DNA of 64,000 nucleotides from NVTR01 sp036480115 (GTDB lineage: Bacteria; Pseudomonadota; Alphaproteobacteria; Rhodobacterales; Rhodobacteraceae): assembly GCA_965224795.1 (NCBI GenBank), contig CBDDAE010000002.1, positions 1,054,001 to 1,118,000 of the forward strand. Reading direction: 5' to 3'. This document shows, in pieces, positions 51,486-60,866 of the stretch (position 1 is its first letter; every line of letters starts with the position of its first letter). A program made the position numbers and the translations under genes. The notes under the pieces were generated by a model. The model saw only the letters and a list, made by a program, of their open reading frames with translations. It was not told the origin of the DNA and ran no database searches.

Positions 51486-52628
51486 ATGACGATACTTCAA
51501 CCGGCTACGCGGCCGGATAATCCGCGTTTTTCTTCTGGCCCCTGTGCCAAACCTCCAAATTTCAGCTTAGAAAACCTAGCCGATGCGCCTTTGGGACGTT
51601 CCCATCGAGCGAGCGTTGGCAAAGCCAAACTAAAACAAGCCATTGAAAATACTCGTGAAACTTTGAGAATCCCGACCGATTATCGTATCGGTATTGTGCC
51701 GGCATCCGATACAGGCGCCATGGAAATGGCCATGTGGAACTTGCTGGGTGAACGTCCCGTGGAAATGCTCGCCTGGGAAAGCTTTGGATCAGGTTGGGTT
51801 GCTGATGTGGTCAAGCAGTTAAAACTGGATGCCACTGTACGCACCGCCGATTATGGGCGGATCGTTGACCTGTCAGAGGTCGATTTCAGCAGTGATGTTG
51901 TGTTCACCTGGAACGGTACTACCAGCGGCGTTCGGTTGCCTAATGGCAATGATATTCCTGTAGATCGCCAAGGGTTAACCTTGTGCGACGCGACCAGTGC
52001 CGCATTCGCGATGGACCTGCCCTGGGATCGGTTGGATGTGACCACATTTAGTTGGCAAAAGGTGCTTGGGGGCGAAGCGGCCCACGGCATGTTGATCCTG
52101 AGTCCACGGGCTGTTGCGCGGCTGGAAAGTTATACGCCTGCATGGCCTTTGCCCAAAATTTTTCGCCTAACCAAAAGCGGTAAAATCATTGAAGGAATCT
52201 TTGAAGGCGCGACTATTAACACACCTTCCATGCTAGCGGTTGAGGACTATTTGCAAGCGTTAAAATGGGCGCGTTCTGTGGGTGGTTTAACCGGTCTAAT
52301 TGCCCGCGCAGATGCAAATTCAGGCGTGTTAGAGACTTTTTGTGACCAAAATGAATGGATAGATTTCCTGGCACAAGTTCCGATCACTCGGTCCAATACG
52401 TCGGTGTGTCTTAAGTTTACGGATGCCCGGATCACAGACGGCGCTGGTTTTGCCAAAGCTATTGCAAAACGGTTGGAAACGGCCGGTGTTGCCTATGATA
52501 TCGGCGCCTATCGCGATGCGCCGCCGGGGCTACGGATTTGGTGCGGCGGAACTGTGGAAACCAGTGATCTAGAGGAGTTAATGCCTTGGATCAAATGGGC
52601 TTTTCTCACTGAGATCGCGAATATCTGA
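51486..52628 (+). CDS. serC: Phosphoserine aminotransferase
   Basis: A 380-residue class V PLP aminotransferase of serine synthesis. It has the long alphaproteobacterial form beginning NPRFSSGPCAKPP, with TTFSWQKVLGGEAAHGMLILSPRA carrying the PLP lysine, and VTPASDTGAMEMAMWNLLG-like IVPASDTGAMEMAMW. The ATG at 51486 follows GAGGA. It is followed 78 bp later by serA and preceded by the leader RNA, which presumably controls both. Confidence 0.95.
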   Translation: MTILQPATRPDNPRFSSGPCAKPPNFSLENLADAPLGRSHRASVGKAKLKQAIENTRETLRIPTDYRIGIVPASDTGAMEMAMWNLLGERPVEMLAWESFGSGWVADVVKQLKLDATVRTADYGRIVDLSEVDFSSDVVFTWNGTTSGVRLPNGNDIPVDRQGLTLCDATSAAFAMDLPWDRLDVTTFSWQKVLGGEAAHGMLILSPRAVARLESYTPAWPLPKIFRLTKSGKIIEGIFEGATINTPSMLAVEDYLQALKWARSVGGLTGLIARADANSGVLETFCDQNEWIDFLAQVPITRSNTSVCLKFTDARITDGAGFAKAIAKRLETAGVAYDIGAYRDAPPGLRIWCGGTVETSDLEELMPWIKWAFLTEIANI

Positions 52629-52706
52629 CCAATACACGTTTTATCGGAAAACCATCGGAATTTCATCGGAATTCCGTCAGACTATAAATTGAAGGAGAGC
52701 CGTAAA

Positions 52707-54302
52707 ATGGCCCCCAAAGTTCTCGTCTCTGACAAACTCAGCGAAACTGCCGTACAAATATTTCGCGACCGCGGAATTGATGTCACTTTTGAACCCGATC
52801 TGGGCAAAGACAAAATCGCCCTGCTGAAAGCCATACCTGAATTTGACGGGCTGGCCATTCGATCTGCCACTAAGGTAACGGAAAAAATCCTGAACAACGC
52901 ACCCAATTTAAAGGTAGTCGCGCGTGCAGGGATTGGGGTGGATAATATCGATATCCCTGCCGCATCCAAGAAAGGCGTGATCGTGATGAACACGCCGTTT
53001 GGCAATTCGATCACCACAGCCGAACATGCCATTGCGCTGATGATGGCCGTCGCGCGGCAAATTCCGGCGGCCAGCACTTCGACCCATGCCGGAAAATGGG
53101 AAAAATCACGCTTTATGGGGGTTGAACTGACGGCGAAAACCTTGGGCGTGATTGGGGCGGGGAATATTGGCGCTATCGTGTGTGAACGCGCCCTTGGGCT
53201 AAAGATGAAAGTCATCGCTTATGATCCGTTTTTAAGCGAAGAACGCGCCGCTAAAATCGGGGTAAGCAAGGTTGAATTTGATGAGTTGTTGGGCCGCGCC
53301 GATTTCATCACTTTCCACGTACCGTTGACAGATAAGACCCGAAATATTTTGTCGCGCGAGGCGATTGCAAAACTGAAACCCGGGGTTCGCATTGTGAACT
53401 GTGCACGAGGCGGTTTGGTAGACGAAGAGGCGTTGGCAGAAGCCCTTCAATCGGGTTTGGTAGCTGGTGCCGGATTTGATGTTTTCGCCGTCGAACCGGC
53501 GACCGACAGCCCACTTTTTAATCTGCCAAACGTAGTGGTAACCCCGCATCTGGGGGCTGCAACATCGGAAGCACAGGAAAACGTCGCAATCCAAGTGGCT
53601 GAGCAAATGTCAGACTTTTTAATGAACGGAGCAGTGTCTAACGCGCTGAATATGCCCTCAGTCACTGCGGAAGAGGCTAAAGTAATGGGCCCCTGGTTAA
53701 AGCTGGCGGGACATCTTGGTGCATTTGTCGGGCAGTTAACGGATGAACCGATCAAAGCGATCAATATTTTGTATGACGGGTCGGTGACCGAAATGAACAC
53801 GGCGGCGTTAAATGCAGCCGCTGTGGCTGGGATCATGCGGGCCACTAACCCGGATGTAAACATGGTATCGGCGCCGGTGATTGCAGCGGATCGCGGGGTA
53901 AAAATTTCCACCACAACGCAAGCTAAATCGGGCGCGTTTGATGCCTATATTAAGCTGACGGTGGTCTCAGATAAACGCGAAAGGTCCATTGCCGGAACAG
54001 TGTTTTCTGATAATAAGCCGCGGTTTATCCAGATAAAAGGCATCAATATCGATGCCGAAATTGGTCAACATATGCTGTATACCACCAACAACGATGTACC
54101 GGGAATTATCGGAGCTTTGGGGCAAACACTTGGCCAAGGGGGGGTGAATATCGCTAACTTTACCCTGGGTCGCGCCGAACAAACTGGCGACGCGATTGCG
54201 CTGCTTTATGTTGACGACGCTGTGCCTGTCGTAGTTCTGGACACGCTGGATAAAACCGGGTTGTTTGAGCAGGTGCGGCCATTGAAATTTGATGTGGGGT
54301 AA
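52707..54302 (+). CDS. serA: D-3-phosphoglycerate dehydrogenase (long form)
   Basis: A 531-residue dehydrogenase that starts serine synthesis. NAD-binding GAGNIGAIVCERALGLKMKVIAYDP; catalytic blocks NCARGGLVDEEAL and TPHLGAATSEAQENVA; an intervening domain and a C-terminal ACT domain (about residues 455-531, DVPGIIGALGQTLGQGGVNIANFTLGR) as in the long, regulated class. The ATG at 52707 has GGAGAG before it. Confidence 0.96.
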   Translation: MAPKVLVSDKLSETAVQIFRDRGIDVTFEPDLGKDKIALLKAIPEFDGLAIRSATKVTEKILNNAPNLKVVARAGIGVDNIDIPAASKKGVIVMNTPFGNSITTAEHAIALMMAVARQIPAASTSTHAGKWEKSRFMGVELTAKTLGVIGAGNIGAIVCERALGLKMKVIAYDPFLSEERAAKIGVSKVEFDELLGRADFITFHVPLTDKTRNILSREAIAKLKPGVRIVNCARGGLVDEEALAEALQSGLVAGAGFDVFAVEPATDSPLFNLPNVVVTPHLGAATSEAQENVAIQVAEQMSDFLMNGAVSNALNMPSVTAEEAKVMGPWLKLAGHLGAFVGQLTDEPIKAINILYDGSVTEMNTAALNAAAVAGIMRATNPDVNMVSAPVIAADRGVKISTTTQAKSGAFDAYIKLTVVSDKRERSIAGTVFSDNKPRFIQIKGINIDAEIGQHMLYTTNNDVPGIIGALGQTLGQGGVNIANFTLGRAEQTGDAIALLYVDDAVPVVVLDTLDKTGLFEQVRPLKFDVG

Positions 54303-54308
54303 ATCAGG

Positions 54309-55148
54309 ATGAAGCGTGTTTATGCAATAGGCGATATTCACGGGCATCTGGACTGGCTGCATTTAGTTCACGGCTGGATTGAAGCGGATCATCAAAGCCA
54401 CCGCGGCGATTATGTTGTTGTACATGTGGGCGACCTTACAGATCGTGGACCAGAAAGTGCCGGGGTTATTCAGTTTCTGATTGATGGTCTGTCAATGGAT
54501 CAGCCATGGGTGGCTTTGCGTGGCAATCACGATCGGATGATGTCGATGTATCTTGGGACGCCGGCGCAAAACGATCCAAAACTGCGCAGTGATTATAGCT
54601 GGCTGCATCACCGGCTGGGCGGCTTAACAACATTGGCGTCTTACGGCGTGCTACCTGCTGAAGAAACCAACCCGAAAATTCCGATTGGTAAACACTGGCT
54701 ACACCCAAAATCTGGTGGGCGTGAAACGCTTACATCCTATGGCATCGACCTGAATAGTGTCGATGACCTTGATCTGGCTAAAGCCGCCCGCGCCGCCGTG
54801 CCGGGTGAACATCAGGCGTTTATGGCAGGGTTAGACACTATGTACCGCACAAAAGACGTTGTATTTGTCCATGCCGGGATCAGGCCGGGTGTGGCCTTAG
54901 AAGATCAGGTTGAGGATGACCTGATCTGGATACGAGAGCCGTTTTTAGGTGATGCCACAGATCACGGGCCACTGATAATCCATGGCCACACGCCAGTTGA
55001 AACCCCTATCCATTATGGCAACCGGGTGAACATCGATAGCGGTGTGGCTTTTGGTGGGCCGCTAAGCGTTGTGGTGGTTGAAGGGCGCGATATCTGGAAT
55101 TTAACGGCGGAAGGGCGAACGGCGTTGCTGCCGATTAGGCACCAATAA
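54309..55148 (+). CDS. Metallophosphoesterase (serine/threonine phosphatase type) with internal duplication
   Basis: A 279-residue PPP-type phosphatase: YAIGDIHGHLDWL (DxH), VHVGDLTDRGPES (GDxxDRG), ALRGNHDRMM (GNHD), FVHAGIRPGV and IIHGHTPVETP supply the metal ligands. Between the GNHD and HAG motifs a WLHxxxGGxxTLxSYG unit occurs twice, 32 residues apart. It begins 6 bp after serA and may be co-transcribed. Substrate may be protein phosphoserine/threonine or dinucleoside polyphosphates. Confidence 0.9.
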   Translation: MKRVYAIGDIHGHLDWLHLVHGWIEADHQSHRGDYVVVHVGDLTDRGPESAGVIQFLIDGLSMDQPWVALRGNHDRMMSMYLGTPAQNDPKLRSDYSWLHHRLGGLTTLASYGVLPAEETNPKIPIGKHWLHPKSGGRETLTSYGIDLNSVDDLDLAKAARAAVPGEHQAFMAGLDTMYRTKDVVFVHAGIRPGVALEDQVEDDLIWIREPFLGDATDHGPLIIHGHTPVETPIHYGNRVNIDSGVAFGGPLSVVVVEGRDIWNLTAEGRTALLPIRHQ

Positions 55149-55491
55149 ATTCGATACGGTTGCCCACCGGATCTTGCGTAAAAAACCGCCGCCGTCCGGC
55201 GATGTCATCGTCCCACCTGATGGGATATCCGGCATTTTCCAATCTTTTTGCTAAGTCATCCAGCTGGTCTACCAAGAATGCCGGGTGTGCCTTTTTGGCC
55301 GGATTAAACTCGGACTCTACGCCTAAATGGATTTCAGTGTTATCTTTTTTGAACCACGCCCCGCCACGCGCCGCAAGCGCCGGGGGTTTGGTAAGTTCTG
55401 CAAATTCTAAAAGCCCTATCCAAAATTCACGACATTTGGTTTCGGACCCAGCAGGAATGGCCAGCTGTAGGTGATCCAGTTTCATCATCAT
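55135..55491 (-). CDS. VOC-family protein (glyoxalase fold)
   Basis: A 118-residue VOC protein starting MMMKLDHLQLAIPAGS (first metal histidine), with EIHLGVE and a terminal RRFFTQDPVGNRIEFIGA (glutamate). AGGA precedes three consecutive ATGs. The 3' end overlaps the phosphatase gene by 14 bp. Reaction unknown. Only 45 bp separate it from the thiolase remnant. Confidence 0.87.
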   Translation of the reverse strand: MMMKLDHLQLAIPAGSETKCREFWIGLLEFAELTKPPALAARGGAWFKKDNTEIHLGVESEFNPAKKAHPAFLVDQLDDLAKRLENAGYPIRWDDDIAGRRRFFTQDPVGNRIEFIGA

Positions 55492-55536
55492 TGTTCCTAA
55501 GTTCTCTCACCGAGGGCAAATTCACATGGGCTGTAG

Positions 55537-56016
55537 CCGCTAAAACCTTGTGACACTAACACGCCGGGCAATGCCAGCGGCATCAACGACGGCGCGGCGG
55601 CAATTGTTTTGGCGCGCAGCAATTCAGCTAAGGCCGCCGGGTTAACACCGCGGGCCCGTATTTTAGGCTATGCCCATGCCGGGGTGCGGCCAGAAGTGAT
55701 GGGCATCGGGCCGGTGCCAGCAGTTGAAGCATTGCTGGCAAGCACCGGGCCAAAAGCCGGTGATTTTGACGTAATTGAGTCTAATGAAGCCTTTGCAGCG
55801 CAAGCCCTGGCGGTGAATAAGTGCCTGGGACTGGACCCGGCGCGGGTGAATCCCAATGGTGGCGCAATTACACTGGGGCACCCCGTCGGGGCGACGGGTG
55901 CGATTATCACTATAAAGGCATTGGCCGAGCTGGAACGTATTGGCGGCAGGCGGGCGCTGGTAACGATGTGTATTGGCGGCGGTCAGGGGATCGCACTGGC
56001 ATTGGAACGGATTTGA
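55537..56016 (+). pseudogene. C-terminal remnant of a thiolase
   Basis: Homology to acetyl-CoA acetyltransferases starts abruptly at about 55558 with NTPGNASGINDGAAAIVLA and continues to the true C-terminus: NEAFAAQALAVNKCLGLDP, NPNGGAITLGHPVGATGA (catalytic histidine) and VTMCIGGGQGIALALE (catalytic cysteine). An in-frame TAG lies at 55534-55536. The first two thirds, including the nucleophilic cysteine, are missing. A downstream ATG/TTG could make a 135-residue fragment, but it would lack thiolase activity. I read it as a deletion relic, intact in its remaining frame and so perhaps recent. Confidence 0.8.
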
Positions 56017-56113
56017 TATAGTCTTTGTTCGGTTAAGGGCCTGTTCACCAGAAACTGTCTAAAAATGTCTGCATAAGTCGCACCATTTTGGTGTGGCGGC
56101 AGGAGACATTTTT

Positions 56114-58306
56114 ATGAGCGGCGTTGAAGCATTAGCACAGGAAAGACGTGCCCGTCTGGCCGCCGAACGTTTGCTAGACCAAAAACAAAATGAACTATTT
56201 GCCGCCAATGCGGAACTGTCTAAACACGCTCTGACACTGACTGACCAAATTATTGAGAAGCGCGAAGAAGTGAAATTGGTGCGCGTGGTGGCCGATGAGT
56301 TGCGCGGGCAAAACACCCAAGTATTGCACGATCTGGAAGAGGCCCACTCTGCTGTAGATATTGCAGAGCGGCGTTTGTGGGATTCAGTTGAAACAGTTGA
56401 AGATGGTTTTGCGGTTTTTGATCGCGACAGTAGGATGGTGGCGGCAAACACGGCTTATCTGTCGGTGTTTGACGGGCTTGAAAACATGACCCCCGGAGTA
56501 AGTTATGCCGATGTGCTTGGCTTCATGACAGACGAGGGTATTGTTGATATTGGCGATTTATCCCGTAAAGACTGGCGGGATGATCTGTTGGACAGGTGGC
56601 ATGGAAGTGACCTGTCGCCAAAAACCGTAAAACTTTGGAATGGCCAGTTCATCAAACTGGTGGACCGGCGTTCCCAAAACGGTGACACGGTATCTTTGGC
56701 TTTGAACATCACCGATTCAATCCGGCGTGAAAAGCAACTGGAAGAAGCCCGTGAAAAGGCCGAAGCGGCAAATCGGGCAAAGTCGGCGTTTCTGGCCAAG
56801 ATGAGCCATGAGCTGCGTACGCCGATGAATGGTGTTGTCGGTATGGCTGAACTGTTAGTCGACACGACTTTGGATGAAGAACAGCGGTTGTTTGTAGACA
56901 CGATAAAAAGCTCAGGAGAGTCGTTGCTGGGCTTGATCAATGACGTGTTGGACTTTTCAAAAATGGAAGCCGCAAAATTGGTTCTGCACCATGAGGAATT
57001 TGATCTTGGGCAGGTTCTAACTGAGGTCTTAATGCTATTTCAGCCCGCGGTCATGGCCAAGGAAATTGAACTGATAATTGACTATGACATGTTCCTGCCC
57101 ACTGGTTTTACCGGTGATCCAGGGCGCATCAGGCAGATACTAACCAATCTTATTGGCAACGCCATTAAGTTTACGGCATCCGGGCATGTGTTGATCCGCG
57201 TTGTGGGGGTAGAGGATGGAGCCCCAGAAACTTACAGGGTGCATATAACTGTTGAAGATACCGGTCCAGGAATTCCACCAGAAATGGTCGACCATATTTT
57301 CGGCGAATTTAACCAGGTTGAGGACGAAAAAAACCGAAAATTCGAAGGCACGGGCCTTGGGCTGGCTATTACCAAGCAGTTGGTGGAACTGATGGAGGGC
57401 GATATCTGGGTTGATAGTGAGGTTGATACCGGGTCCAGTTTTGGGTTTCATATTAGCTTGCCTTGTTTGGCGGGCGCACATGTACCCGAACAACTGCCGG
57501 AATGGGTCAGTCGTATTTTCATGCAAAGCCTGCCCAGCCAATCCGCCAGGATATTGTCAAAGCAGTTGAATATTTTGGGGGCAAAAGTGATCGATGTTAC
57601 CCCCGGGGAAATCAAGGAAAACCAAAGTTTAGGGCCTCGGGATGTGTTGATTATTGATGCTGGTTCCACCGGGGAAATTAAACTGCCAATTGAAACCAAC
57701 CCGGTAATTGTCCTGCAGAATTTGCAGCGCGGTGTGGTGTCAGAAAGCCACGACCTTTTAACACGGCTGAATAAGCCGGTAAGTATTCAAGCGCTGCTTC
57801 GGGCGATTTGTGACTTTGAGACATCTGCCCCACCCGACGTTACAGAACCAATTGCCAACGCGCCCGTAAAAATGCGTAAAATGCGTATTCTTGCTGCTGA
57901 AGACAACAAAACTAACCGTCTGGTATTTGGTAAGCTAGTGGGCAAACTGAACGTTGAAATTGAGTTTGCCGAAAATGGGCAAGAGGCGGTGGAAAAGTGG
58001 CAGATTTTTCAACCTGATATGATCTTTATGGATATTTCAATGCCTGTAATGGACGGCAAGGAAGCGACACGAAACATTCGTGATATCGAAGAAAAAACGG
58101 GGCAAGGACGGGTGCCAATTGTGGCGCTAACAGCCCATGCTTTGCAGGGTGATGAAACCGAATTTTTATCGGCAGGGTTGGATTTTTACTTGACGAAACC
58201 GCTGCGCAAACCAGCCATATTTGAGCGGATAGAAGCTGCAATTCCGGGCGGAACGGAACCGGTTTTTGATTGCGAAATAGAATCGGAAAAAGGCAGGGAA
58301 GCCTGA
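56114..58306 (+). CDS. Hybrid sensor histidine kinase
   Basis: A 730-residue cytoplasmic kinase: N-terminal coiled coil (1-90), a PAS domain (about 90-200, ETVEDGFAVFDRDSRMVAANTAYL), linker coiled coil, HisKA with His232 in AKMSHELRTPMNGVVGMAELL, HATPase (ILTNLIGNAIKFT, DTGPGIPP, EGTGLGLAITKQLVELMEG), a receiver-like segment without a clear phospho-acceptor (about 475-580) and a canonical receiver (ILAAEDNKTNRLV, FMDISMPVMDG, VALTAHAL, FYLTKPL). No membrane span, so it should sense an internal cue. ATG 56114 follows AGGAGA. Confidence 0.92.
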   Translation: MSGVEALAQERRARLAAERLLDQKQNELFAANAELSKHALTLTDQIIEKREEVKLVRVVADELRGQNTQVLHDLEEAHSAVDIAERRLWDSVETVEDGFAVFDRDSRMVAANTAYLSVFDGLENMTPGVSYADVLGFMTDEGIVDIGDLSRKDWRDDLLDRWHGSDLSPKTVKLWNGQFIKLVDRRSQNGDTVSLALNITDSIRREKQLEEAREKAEAANRAKSAFLAKMSHELRTPMNGVVGMAELLVDTTLDEEQRLFVDTIKSSGESLLGLINDVLDFSKMEAAKLVLHHEEFDLGQVLTEVLMLFQPAVMAKEIELIIDYDMFLPTGFTGDPGRIRQILTNLIGNAIKFTASGHVLIRVVGVEDGAPETYRVHITVEDTGPGIPPEMVDHIFGEFNQVEDEKNRKFEGTGLGLAITKQLVELMEGDIWVDSEVDTGSSFGFHISLPCLAGAHVPEQLPEWVSRIFMQSLPSQSARILSKQLNILGAKVIDVTPGEIKENQSLGPRDVLIIDAGSTGEIKLPIETNPVIVLQNLQRGVVSESHDLLTRLNKPVSIQALLRAICDFETSAPPDVTEPIANAPVKMRKMRILAAEDNKTNRLVFGKLVGKLNVEIEFAENGQEAVEKWQIFQPDMIFMDISMPVMDGKEATRNIRDIEEKTGQGRVPIVALTAHALQGDETEFLSAGLDFYLTKPLRKPAIFERIEAAIPGGTEPVFDCEIESEKGREA

Positions 58307-58321
58307 GCACATTGGCCGCTT

Positions 58322-60364
58322 TCAGGATGCGGCTTGCAGCACCTGTATAAAGGCCGCGCCAAAGCGTTCGGATCGGCGTTCCCCCAGCAATTTTTCCAAT
58401 ACTTGCTGATCTGAACCGCGCATGACAGCAACTTTTGCCAACATCGACGGAGAACAGGATAACGGCTTGTCATTACCGTTTTCGCCATTGGCCAGCACTG
58501 TCTGAACTTCCAGCAACTGATCGTATACCTGCCCCTGTTCACGGCCCGCCAGTTTGCGACGTAGCGGATGCAGGTTTTCAGCGTCGGTACCTGTAATCAC
58601 CGACAAAAATTCCGCTCCGTAACGTTCCAGTTTTGTTGCCCCTACGCCATTGATCCGCGCCATTGCATCCAGATCTCCGGGACGATTTTCTGCCATTTCG
58701 ATAAGCGTTTTGTCATTGAATACTATATAGGCCGGAACCTTGGCGGATTCTGCCAGTGCCCGACGTTTCGCCTTTAGGGCGGATAGTAGTGGGGCGTCTT
58801 CTTCAGAAACCAGCGATTTGACCGGCGCGCGATATTTAGATTTTTGCACACTGTCCAATCGCAAGGTGATCGAGGCTTCATCACGTAGGATCGGGCGGGC
58901 ATTTTGGGTCATGCGTAGCCCGCCATGGCGTTCGGGATCGGGGCGGATCAGGTCATGGCCCATCATTTGGCGAAATATGGCCTGCCACTGGCGACGATCG
59001 TATTCTTTGCCAACGGCGAAGGTTGGAATTTTGTCGTGACCACGCTGTCGTACCTTATCGGTTTCATTGCCGATCAGAATATCAATCAGGTGGCCCGCAC
59101 CAAAATATTCACCAGTGCGCAAAGCCGCAGACAGAGCTTTGCGGACAGCCTGGGTTGCGTCAAACACCTCGGGCGGAGTTGTGCATAAATCACAGTTGTC
59201 GCAGGGCTCAACGGTTTCGCCAAAATAGCCCAACAGGTTTTGGCGGCGACATTTCAGCGCTTCGGCCAAACCCAGCAAAGCGTTCAGGCGACCATGGTCG
59301 GCGGTGCGTCGTTCCCCTGGGGCCGGGCTTTCGTCAATCTGGCTACGCCTGAAACGGATGTCATCGGCACCATATAGCGTCAGGGTGTCGGCAGGAGCCC
59401 CGTCGCGACCAGCGCGACCAATCTCCTGATAATAAGCTTCAATAGATTTGGGCAGATCGGCATGGGCGACCCATCGGATATCAGGTTTGTCCACGCCCAT
59501 TCCAAAGGCAATGGTTGCGACCACGATCAACCCATCTTCCTGCTGAAAACGGGCTTCAACATCGCGGCGATCCTGGGCCTCCATTCCACCGTGGTAATGG
59601 CAGGCGGTTTGGCCATCTTCACGCAGGGCGCGCGCCAAGGTTTCGGTTTTGGCGCGGGTGCCGCAATAAACAATGCCAGGTTGGCTGCGATGCGTATCAG
59701 CGAAGGCCAGGATTTGTTTGCGCGGGGCATCTTTGGCGGCAAAGGCAAGGTGCAGGTTGGGCCGGTCAAAGCCCTGCAGAAATACTTTGGGAGAACCACC
59801 ATCAAACAGGCGGACAATAATTTCGGCGCGGGTTTCTTCGTCTGCGGTAGCGGTAAACGCCGCCAGCGGCACATTCAATGCCTTGCGCAGATCGCCAATG
59901 CGTAGGTAATCCGGGCGAAAATCATGACCCCATTGGCTGACGCAATGTGCCTCATCCACGGCAATAAGGCGGGTGTTGATACGACGCAAAAGGTTTAGTG
60001 TACCGCCCGATGCAAGGCGTTCCGGGGCCATGTAAAGCAGCTTTAAAGTGCCGGCATCCAGCGCGGCAAATACCGCGTTGGTTTCGTCCTCGGTATTGCC
60101 GGAAGTTAACGCGCCCGCTTCAACCCCGACAGCGCGCAAGGCGCGGACCTGATCGCGCATCAAGGCAATTAGCGGTGAAATGACCACTGTAACACCATCC
60201 TGCACCAGGGCTGGCAGCTGGAAACACAGGGATTTACCGCCACCGGTTGGCATGATGGCCAGTGTGTTTTGCCCGGCAATAATAGCGTCAACAATTTCCG
60301 CCTGACCGGGGCGAAAATCATCAAAACCGAAGACTGAGGAAAGTAGATCAGTTGCGACTGGCAT
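58322..60364 (-). CDS. recQ: ATP-dependent DNA helicase RecQ
   Basis: A 680-residue RecQ helicase: FRPGQAEIVDAIIAGQNTLAIMPTGGGKSLCFQLPA (Walker A), AVDEAHCVSQWGHDFRPDY (DEAH plus aromatic loop), QEIGRAGRDG (motif VI), zinc-binding cysteines in CDNCDLCTTPP, then RQC and a C-terminal HRDC domain (about 520-595, AKVPAYIVFNDKTL). It lies tail-to-tail with the kinase gene. Confidence 0.96.
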   Translation of the reverse strand: MPVATDLLSSVFGFDDFRPGQAEIVDAIIAGQNTLAIMPTGGGKSLCFQLPALVQDGVTVVISPLIALMRDQVRALRAVGVEAGALTSGNTEDETNAVFAALDAGTLKLLYMAPERLASGGTLNLLRRINTRLIAVDEAHCVSQWGHDFRPDYLRIGDLRKALNVPLAAFTATADEETRAEIIVRLFDGGSPKVFLQGFDRPNLHLAFAAKDAPRKQILAFADTHRSQPGIVYCGTRAKTETLARALREDGQTACHYHGGMEAQDRRDVEARFQQEDGLIVVATIAFGMGVDKPDIRWVAHADLPKSIEAYYQEIGRAGRDGAPADTLTLYGADDIRFRRSQIDESPAPGERRTADHGRLNALLGLAEALKCRRQNLLGYFGETVEPCDNCDLCTTPPEVFDATQAVRKALSAALRTGEYFGAGHLIDILIGNETDKVRQRGHDKIPTFAVGKEYDRRQWQAIFRQMMGHDLIRPDPERHGGLRMTQNARPILRDEASITLRLDSVQKSKYRAPVKSLVSEEDAPLLSALKAKRRALAESAKVPAYIVFNDKTLIEMAENRPGDLDAMARINGVGATKLERYGAEFLSVITGTDAENLHPLRRKLAGREQGQVYDQLLEVQTVLANGENGNDKPLSCSPSMLAKVAVMRGSDQQVLEKLLGERRSERFGAAFIQVLQAAS

Positions 60365-60445
60365 TTACCGGTTCATTTTTTGGCTGCTCTTGGAAACCAA
60401 TACTTCCCATATGAAGATTTTGTGAACAAGGATAAATCCGCCCGC

Positions 60446-60733
60446 TCAGAGAAACGCCATGGCATTGTTGAACAGAATAATTCGCAGGGAATAGATTCCC
60501 AAAAGCACGACCAGGGGTGCAAGATCTAAGCCCCCCATATCCGGTAGAAGTCGGCGGATCGGATTGTAAATAGGTTCCAGCAAACGGTTCAACCCATACC
60601 AAAGCTGAGCCACCATTGGCTGGCGCAAGTTCAATACCTGAAAGTTGATCAGCCAGCTCATGATGATATGGGCGATAAGGATGAACCAAACCACATTTAG
60701 AATAAGATTCAGAATTTGGAACAGCGATGTCAT
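60446..60733 (-). CDS. YggT-family membrane protein
   Basis: A 95-residue protein with two hydrophobic helices (ILNLILNVVWFILIAHIIMSWLI and LAPLVVLLGIYSLRIILF) and the YggT signature RLLEPIYNPIRRLLPDMGGLDLAPL. YggT proteins are poorly understood inner-membrane proteins linked to osmotic stress and division-site proteins in other bacteria. It stands alone, on the same strand as and upstream of recQ. Confidence 0.9.
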   Translation of the reverse strand: MTSLFQILNLILNVVWFILIAHIIMSWLINFQVLNLRQPMVAQLWYGLNRLLEPIYNPIRRLLPDMGGLDLAPLVVLLGIYSLRIILFNNAMAFL

Positions 60734-60866
60734 GATATTCTTTCGGTTAGGAGCCTGCCAGAATACCTAAGGACAGCCGACTGGCGTGGCAAGGGCACCG
60801 TTACGCCACGTCGTTATTTTCATCCTGCAAAATTTGTTCATTAGTTCGACCGTAGGAGAGCCACAT

